Assembly (NCBI RefSeq): GCF_946478835.1
Contig: NZ_CAMLDV010000039.1
Span: 1-24,482, forward strand
Source of the DNA: an uncultured Bdellovibrio sp.
GTDB taxonomy: Bacteria; Bdellovibrionota; Bdellovibrionia; Bdellovibrionales; Bdellovibrionaceae
Direction of reading: 5' to 3'
DNA length: 24,482 nt
Positions 20,389-24,482 of the stretch are shown piece by piece; position 1 is the stretch's first letter, and each line of letters starts with the position of its first letter. A model generated the notes under the pieces. The model was not told the DNA's origin. It saw only the letters and a list, made by a program, of their open reading frames with translations, and made no database searches. Position numbers and translations under genes: made by a program.

Positions 20389-22332
20389 ATGTTTGGACCG
20401 ACCCACCGTCTATTTAAGATCTTTTCTCTCGTTTTACTTGCTCTGCTTTTCTATTTCTTCGCAAGGCTGGAGTTTTTGCTGTGGAATTGGAGTTTATTCA
20501 AAAATAAACCCATGCTCGATATTCTTTGGTCCTTCATTGTGGGCCTCAGATTCGATACGGCGGCGGCTCTCTCCGTCACCGCGCCCTTATTGCTGATTGC
20601 CTTCATCCCATGGCCGAAAAGTTGGAACGTGCATTGGTCCACTCTGACTTGGGTTCTTTTTTGTCTGCTGCAAATTCCATTTTTGATTCTCAATCTTGTC
20701 GATGTGGAGTTCATCAACTTCGTCGGTCGCCGATTCACATATGACAGTTTCTTCGTCGTCGGAGAAACCAAAGGCAAAGTCTGGAACTTCATCATCAGCT
20801 ATTGGGGGCTATTCACGATCAACACCTTGATCGTCGCATTCTTTGTCTGGTCCGTTCGTCGCGTGATGAAGGGGACTCCAGATAAACTCGTATGGCCGGG
20901 GGAAGAAAAGGGCGGAGTCAAACTCTGGCTTTCCCATGCGTTCTTGTGTTTTGTCGCTCTTGTGATTTCCGTCATCGGAATCCGCGGAGGTTTGCAAAGC
21001 AAGCCTATTAGTTTTGTGAATGCCAATGTCTTTTCGGCACCTCTCTTGAACAATCTTGTTCTAAACACGACCTTCACCTTTATCAAAAGCTACGGAGCCG
21101 AAGGCCTTAAGCAAGAAAAATACTTCGCAAACAAAGAAGACATGCTGAAGCACCTCAATGGTTCATTCACGGGAACAGCGCTGGAAGGTCATCGCCCAAC
21201 AACGCCGCAAAACGTGATGATCATCATTTTAGAAAGTTTCGGCGAAGAATATTTTGGCCCGGTCGACGGTAAAAAATCCTACACTCCATTCTTAGATTCT
21301 TTGATGAAAAAGTCTTTGGTCTTTGAAAACTCTTACGCCAACGGACGCCGGTCCATTGAGGGCGTAGGCGCGGTGATGGCGGGGATTCCTGCGATGATGA
21401 ATGAGCCTTTCATCTCTTCGCATTTCACTTCGAATTATTTCTTGGGCCTTGGGACATTGGTCGCGCCTAAAGGTTATGCAACAAGTTTCTTTCACGGGGG
21501 CCACAACGGGACGATGTACTTTGACTCCTTCATGAAAAGTGCGGGGGTTGAAAGATACTACGGTTCTCGCGAATACGGAAATTCTGCGGACGATGATGGC
21601 GTGTGGGGAATTTGGGACGAACCGTTCCTTCAATGGATGTTGGGACAAATGGACTCTTTGCCGCAGCCATTTTTAAATGCGGTTTTTACTTTGAGTTCGC
21701 ATCAACCTTACAAAGTTCCAGAAAAATACAAAGAGATGTTTCCCGAGGGGCCGATTGAAATTCTTAAGACGGTTTCTTATTCAGACTATGCTTTAAAAAA
21801 ATTCTTTGAAGAGGCCGAGAAAAAACCTTGGTTTAAAAATACATTGTTTGTCATCACGGCGGACCACGCTTCCATGCACTACCGTCCTGAATACACCAAC
21901 GACGTTGGAAGCTATCGCATTCCATTGATTTTATTCCATCCGTCTTATGAGTTCCCTAAAACGGACACGAAGAAAATCGCACAACAAGTGGATGTACTGC
22001 CAACGATTTTGGATTTCTTAAATATTCCAGAGAAAGACAAAAATTACTTGGGAAGTTCTCTTTTTACGGATGGTGATAAGGTCGTCGTGAATTTTATCGA
22101 CGGTCGTTATATGCTTTTTGCGAAAGATTATTTTATTCGTTGGTCTCCGGGACACACCGAACCGCAAATGTATGCTATCGAAGATCGCGATGGAGATCAC
22201 GAATTGATCGGCATGACTTTGACTCCGGAAAAAGCGATTCGCAAGCAAGAATTGACGGAAAAACTAAAAGCCTCTATACAGTATTTCAACGAAGGAATGT
22301 GGGATAATAAATTATATTATCCTTCAAGATAA
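20389..22332 (+). CDS. LtaS-type membrane phosphotransferase (sulfatase fold)
   Basis: About 647 residues: five N-terminal membrane helices (roughly residues 8-28, 48-73, 87-108, 131-155 and 181-199), then a large extracytoplasmic sulfatase-fold domain. The metal site is visible as Glu282 in ILESFGEE and Asp492-His493 in VITADHA. The nucleophile is most likely Ser322 in NGRRSIEG, at the place of the threonine in S. aureus LtaS; HGGHNGTMYFD follows at 369-379. Gram-negative members of this family move phosphoglycerol or related head groups from phospholipid onto periplasmic glucans or other acceptors. The acceptor here is unknown. Divergent from bolA and 21 bp ahead of the DUF4337 gene. Confidence 0.85.
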   Translation: MFGPTHRLFKIFSLVLLALLFYFFARLEFLLWNWSLFKNKPMLDILWSFIVGLRFDTAAALSVTAPLLLIAFIPWPKSWNVHWSTLTWVLFCLLQIPFLILNLVDVEFINFVGRRFTYDSFFVVGETKGKVWNFIISYWGLFTINTLIVAFFVWSVRRVMKGTPDKLVWPGEEKGGVKLWLSHAFLCFVALVISVIGIRGGLQSKPISFVNANVFSAPLLNNLVLNTTFTFIKSYGAEGLKQEKYFANKEDMLKHLNGSFTGTALEGHRPTTPQNVMIIILESFGEEYFGPVDGKKSYTPFLDSLMKKSLVFENSYANGRRSIEGVGAVMAGIPAMMNEPFISSHFTSNYFLGLGTLVAPKGYATSFFHGGHNGTMYFDSFMKSAGVERYYGSREYGNSADDDGVWGIWDEPFLQWMLGQMDSLPQPFLNAVFTLSSHQPYKVPEKYKEMFPEGPIEILKTVSYSDYALKKFFEEAEKKPWFKNTLFVITADHASMHYRPEYTNDVGSYRIPLILFHPSYEFPKTDTKKIAQQVDVLPTILDFLNIPEKDKNYLGSSLFTDGDKVVVNFIDGRYMLFAKDYFIRWSPGHTEPQMYAIEDRDGDHELIGMTLTPEKAIRKQELTEKLKASIQYFNEGMWDNKLYYPSR

Positions 22333-22353
22333 GCATCTTAGTAATTTGTATTT

Positions 22354-22953
22354 ATGGCAGAAGAAAATAGTTTTGAGATCCGTTGTGGGGTCGTGATTGC
22401 GATATTTGCCGCAATCATGGCGGTGAGTGACTTGGTCGCGGGCAAATATGGGGACGATGAAATCATCGGCACCAATGATAAAGCCGCCGCCTATATGTGG
22501 TACCAATCCAAAAGCATCAAAGAAACTTTGGTCGAAGGGGAAAAGTCTCTTCTTGAAAGTCTTAAGGAATCCGGCGCGATTCAAGCCAAAGCCGGTCCCG
22601 GTATTGATGCTCATATCGCCAATTTAAATCGAAAAATTCAGCGCTATAAAAAAGAGAAGAATGAAATTCTCAAAGGCTCTGAATCCGTCGGCAAAGAGGG
22701 TTGGGTTCAGGATCTCAATGGCGAGCTGGGTAAAATCATCGGCGCGCAAGAGATTGAAGCGCATCTAACTTCTTTAGCAAAAGCTGGGGACCGCTTTGAT
22801 ATGGCAAGCCTCTTTTTTCAGGTGTGCTTGGTGTTGGGCGCTTTAAGTTTGGTGCTTAAAAAACAAAAGCTTCAAAACTTGTTTTTTTCGGGAATGTGTT
22901 TTTTGGGAATCTTAGGCGCCAGCATTTCGGTGTGGGCTTATCTTTCGATTTAA
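22354..22953 (+). CDS. DUF4337-like membrane protein
   Basis: A 199-residue protein with one hydrophobic helix near the N-terminus (CGVVIAIFAAIMAVSDLVAG) and two at the C-terminus (about 148-166 and 174-197). A long charged, probably coiled-coil segment lies between them (residues 50-140, with KIQRYKKEKNEILKG). The NDKAAAYMWYQSKSIKETLV stretch after the first helix is typical of DUF4337 proteins as I know them. Function is unknown. It begins 21 bp after the phosphotransferase, without a Shine-Dalgarno sequence, and is probably co-transcribed. Convergent with the PilZ gene. Confidence 0.7.
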   Translation: MAEENSFEIRCGVVIAIFAAIMAVSDLVAGKYGDDEIIGTNDKAAAYMWYQSKSIKETLVEGEKSLLESLKESGAIQAKAGPGIDAHIANLNRKIQRYKKEKNEILKGSESVGKEGWVQDLNGELGKIIGAQEIEAHLTSLAKAGDRFDMASLFFQVCLVLGALSLVLKKQKLQNLFFSGMCFLGILGASISVWAYLSI

Positions 22954-22969
22954 AAAGTAAGTGCGTGTC

Positions 22970-23656
22970 TTAAGCCGCTTTTTTACGGAAATAGATTTCT
23001 CTTTGCAGATCCGTCAGTGAAGCGACGATTTTTCCTTCGCTGGCATTGGCCATGTGGTTAAACTCCACGCCTAAAACCAGATGCAGATCATCTTTTTCGC
23101 GGATGTTCTTAATCATGCCTTGAACCAAGATCGGTTCGCGATCTCCTAAAAAAACTTCGGCTTGCACAAGGTCATCCAGCTTGAAATTAGCTTCGGCCAT
23201 GGAGATTTCCACAGCGCACCCTTCAGTGCTCAGATCCAGCAGGCGACAAGTGTAAGCGCACACTACTTGGTTTAAATAATTGATAACGAGTTCTGCGGAA
23301 TAATCTGTCGGGAGAACGTAACGGTAATTGCGACGTCTTTGCAGATGAAATAAATTGAGTACAGTTAAAGTCACATGATTTTCGCCTACAACAGGATGAG
23401 TTTCAAAAAGGTAGCGCTCAGATCCAACGTTAAAGGTGGCGGTAAATGTGTCGCCCTCTTGAGTGTTCATGCTCTCTTCCGGAGGACGACATTTAAGCTG
23501 CATATTGGAGTTAATACTTAAAGGCTTCAGAGCGATGTTACGGTCAAATTTATCGCGCAAATAAATAGTCTCCTGATTCGCCAAAACCTTTTGGAGAATC
23601 GTCTGCTTGTCAGACTCTTTATTTATCGCTTTAAAGATGACCAAAGCTTCGCTCAT
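22970..23656 (-). CDS. PilZ-domain cyclic-di-GMP receptor protein
   Basis: A 228-residue soluble protein. The C-terminal half is a PilZ domain: the RxxxR arginine motif QRRRNYRYVL (residues 107-112), then the second c-di-GMP motif DLSTEGCAVE (141-150) and the closing VLGVEFNHM strand. Both binding motifs are complete, so it should bind c-di-GMP. The N-terminal half (about 1-100) looks like a YcgR-type N domain (FKAINKESDKQTILQKVLAN, then LKPLSINSNMQLKCRPP). Proteins of this build commonly alter motility or surface processes. It begins four bases after the stop of the upstream zinc-ribbon gene and so is in one operon with it. Confidence 0.88.
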   Translation of the reverse strand: MSEALVIFKAINKESDKQTILQKVLANQETIYLRDKFDRNIALKPLSINSNMQLKCRPPEESMNTQEGDTFTATFNVGSERYLFETHPVVGENHVTLTVLNLFHLQRRRNYRYVLPTDYSAELVINYLNQVVCAYTCRLLDLSTEGCAVEISMAEANFKLDDLVQAEVFLGDREPILVQGMIKNIREKDDLHLVLGVEFNHMANASEGKIVASLTDLQREIYFRKKAA

Positions 23657-23660
23657 AGTT

Positions 23661-24482
23661 TTACGCCGCCGCTACAATCTTATGACCACATTCGTGGCAG
23701 AATTTAGCTCCGGCTTGCAATTCAACGCTGCAAGCAGGGCAGGCAGGACCACCTGCTGTGACTTTCTTTTTAACGACTTCTTTTTCGTCCATGTCGACGA
23801 AGCCTTTTTCATTCCACTTTTCAATTTCACGCAGCATCTTCCAGCTTTGGAAAATAGAGCGGAACTCTTTCACTTCAAATTGTAAAAGCACTCCAGAACC
23901 GCCATTTTTTCTTTTCATGAAGACGCCTTTGCCTTCAAGACGGTTGAAGTGATCGTTATTTAAGTTAATACCGATTTCGTTTTTGCAGTATTCGCCGAAT
24001 TTCGCAAAGTCCACACTGACGATACCAAAGCGGTCTGGCTGTTCGTTCTCGCAAAGTTTTAAAAGACCGTCGAGCATTTGTTGGCAAAGCTCATCGACTT
24101 TAAGAAGTTCTGAACGACCACCTTTAAAGTAATAATACTGATAGAATTCAAAGAAGCTTTCTAGTAAACCCAAATCCAAGAAATGAACTTTTTGAATTTC
24201 GTCGGGTCCCTCTGGATTGTCAGGAGCCTTACCCATTTCATAAAGAGCGAGCTTCAACTTCACAAGAACATTGATCACTTGCTCCACACGCTTTGGAGAC
24301 TCCCCCATCACACGTTGGGAGTACTGCTTCATCATATTCCAATCGACAATCACGCGGCCCGGTTGAGAGCGATCGCCTTTATGATTCGCTGTATGGAAAA
24401 CAGATCCAAAAGCTTTTGCCACTTGATCTTCAGGGCAAGGTGAAGAGTCTTTTTCTAGTTTGCTGGAACGAACATCATTCAC
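23661..24482 (-). CDS. Hypothetical protein with C-terminal zinc ribbon (5' end probably outside window)
   Basis: An open frame runs to the right edge; a GTG is present at the very edge (24480-24482) but the true start may lie beyond. At least 273 residues. The first 240 are soluble and helical-looking with no family recognised (for example FLDLGLLESFFEFYQYYYFK, then LCQQMLDGLLKLCENEQPDR). The last 30 hold a zinc ribbon: CPAC at 248-251 and CHEC at 262-265, with GHK behind it. Such ribbons bind one zinc and often mediate protein or nucleic-acid contacts. The tight coupling to the PilZ gene suggests a shared process under c-di-GMP, which is inference. Confidence 0.7.
   Translation of the reverse strand: MNDVRSSKLEKDSSPCPEDQVAKAFGSVFHTANHKGDRSQPGRVIVDWNMMKQYSQRVMGESPKRVEQVINVLVKLKLALYEMGKAPDNPEGPDEIQKVHFLDLGLLESFFEFYQYYYFKGGRSELLKVDELCQQMLDGLLKLCENEQPDRFGIVSVDFAKFGEYCKNEIGINLNNDHFNRLEGKGVFMKRKNGGSGVLLQFEVKEFRSIFQSWKMLREIEKWNEKGFVDMDEKEVVKKKVTAGGPACPACSVELQAGAKFCHECGHKIVAAA

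Noticed and set aside
1..24482. Search for CRISPR arrays, insertion sequences, integrases, attachment sites, rRNA and phage genes
   Set aside because: No regularly spaced repeats, transposase or integrase frames, or target duplications were seen; the region around the tRNA has no direct-repeat copy of its 3' end that I could find by eye.

Overview
The window looks like a piece of a Bdellovibrio-type chromosome (Bdellovibrionota, Gram-negative predators and relatives). The best pointers are a transporter at 9755-11053 that matches, from memory, the structurally studied ferroportin homologue of Bdellovibrio bacteriovorus almost motif for motif, and a TIGR02147-family regulator, a family common in this group. 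Many exported proteins have Gram-negative signal peptides or lipoboxes. The taxon is inferred; no search was run.

Layout. 1-5400 is accessory surface and secreted material: the end of a Kelch-repeat protein, a 664-residue exported protein, a TIGR02147 regulator with a perfect bidirectional terminator, a cysteine-rich exported protein with a lysozyme-like motif, a small secreted protein and a broken pentapeptide-repeat gene. 5756-8478 holds a prepilin-like protein followed by a lipoprotein. 8481-11399 is a probable metal-homeostasis locus: a duplicated DUF1259 protein and a CsoR/RcnR-type repressor on the minus strand, and a divergent ferroportin, with one CsoR-like palindrome in the 32-bp gap where both candidate promoters overlap. 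A PepSY protein lies convergent to the ferroportin.

11555-11631 is tRNA-Arg(TCT) with its own strong promoter. 16465 down to 11635 (minus) is a tightly packed run: NtrC-type response regulator, CdsA-like cytidylyltransferase, PlsC acyltransferase, metallo-beta-lactamase-fold hydrolase and YihY-type membrane protein; the first four genes overlap each other. serA lies divergent to this run, followed by a 36-codon membrane microprotein gene with an excellent ribosome-binding site. A second minus-strand operon, bolA-grxD-DUF2892-FAD oxidase, ends tail-to-tail with that stretch at a bidirectional terminator. From 20389 come an LtaS-type phosphotransferase and a DUF4337 protein, then on the minus strand a PilZ protein and an incomplete zinc-ribbon protein.

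The strongest lead is the ferroportin/CsoR-like/DUF1259 locus, with a physically legible regulatory switch. Next are the membrane microprotein with structured flanks, the collapsed pentapeptide gene, and the lipid-gene operon headed by a sigma-54-type activator. No insertion sequence, CRISPR array, rRNA or integrase was seen.
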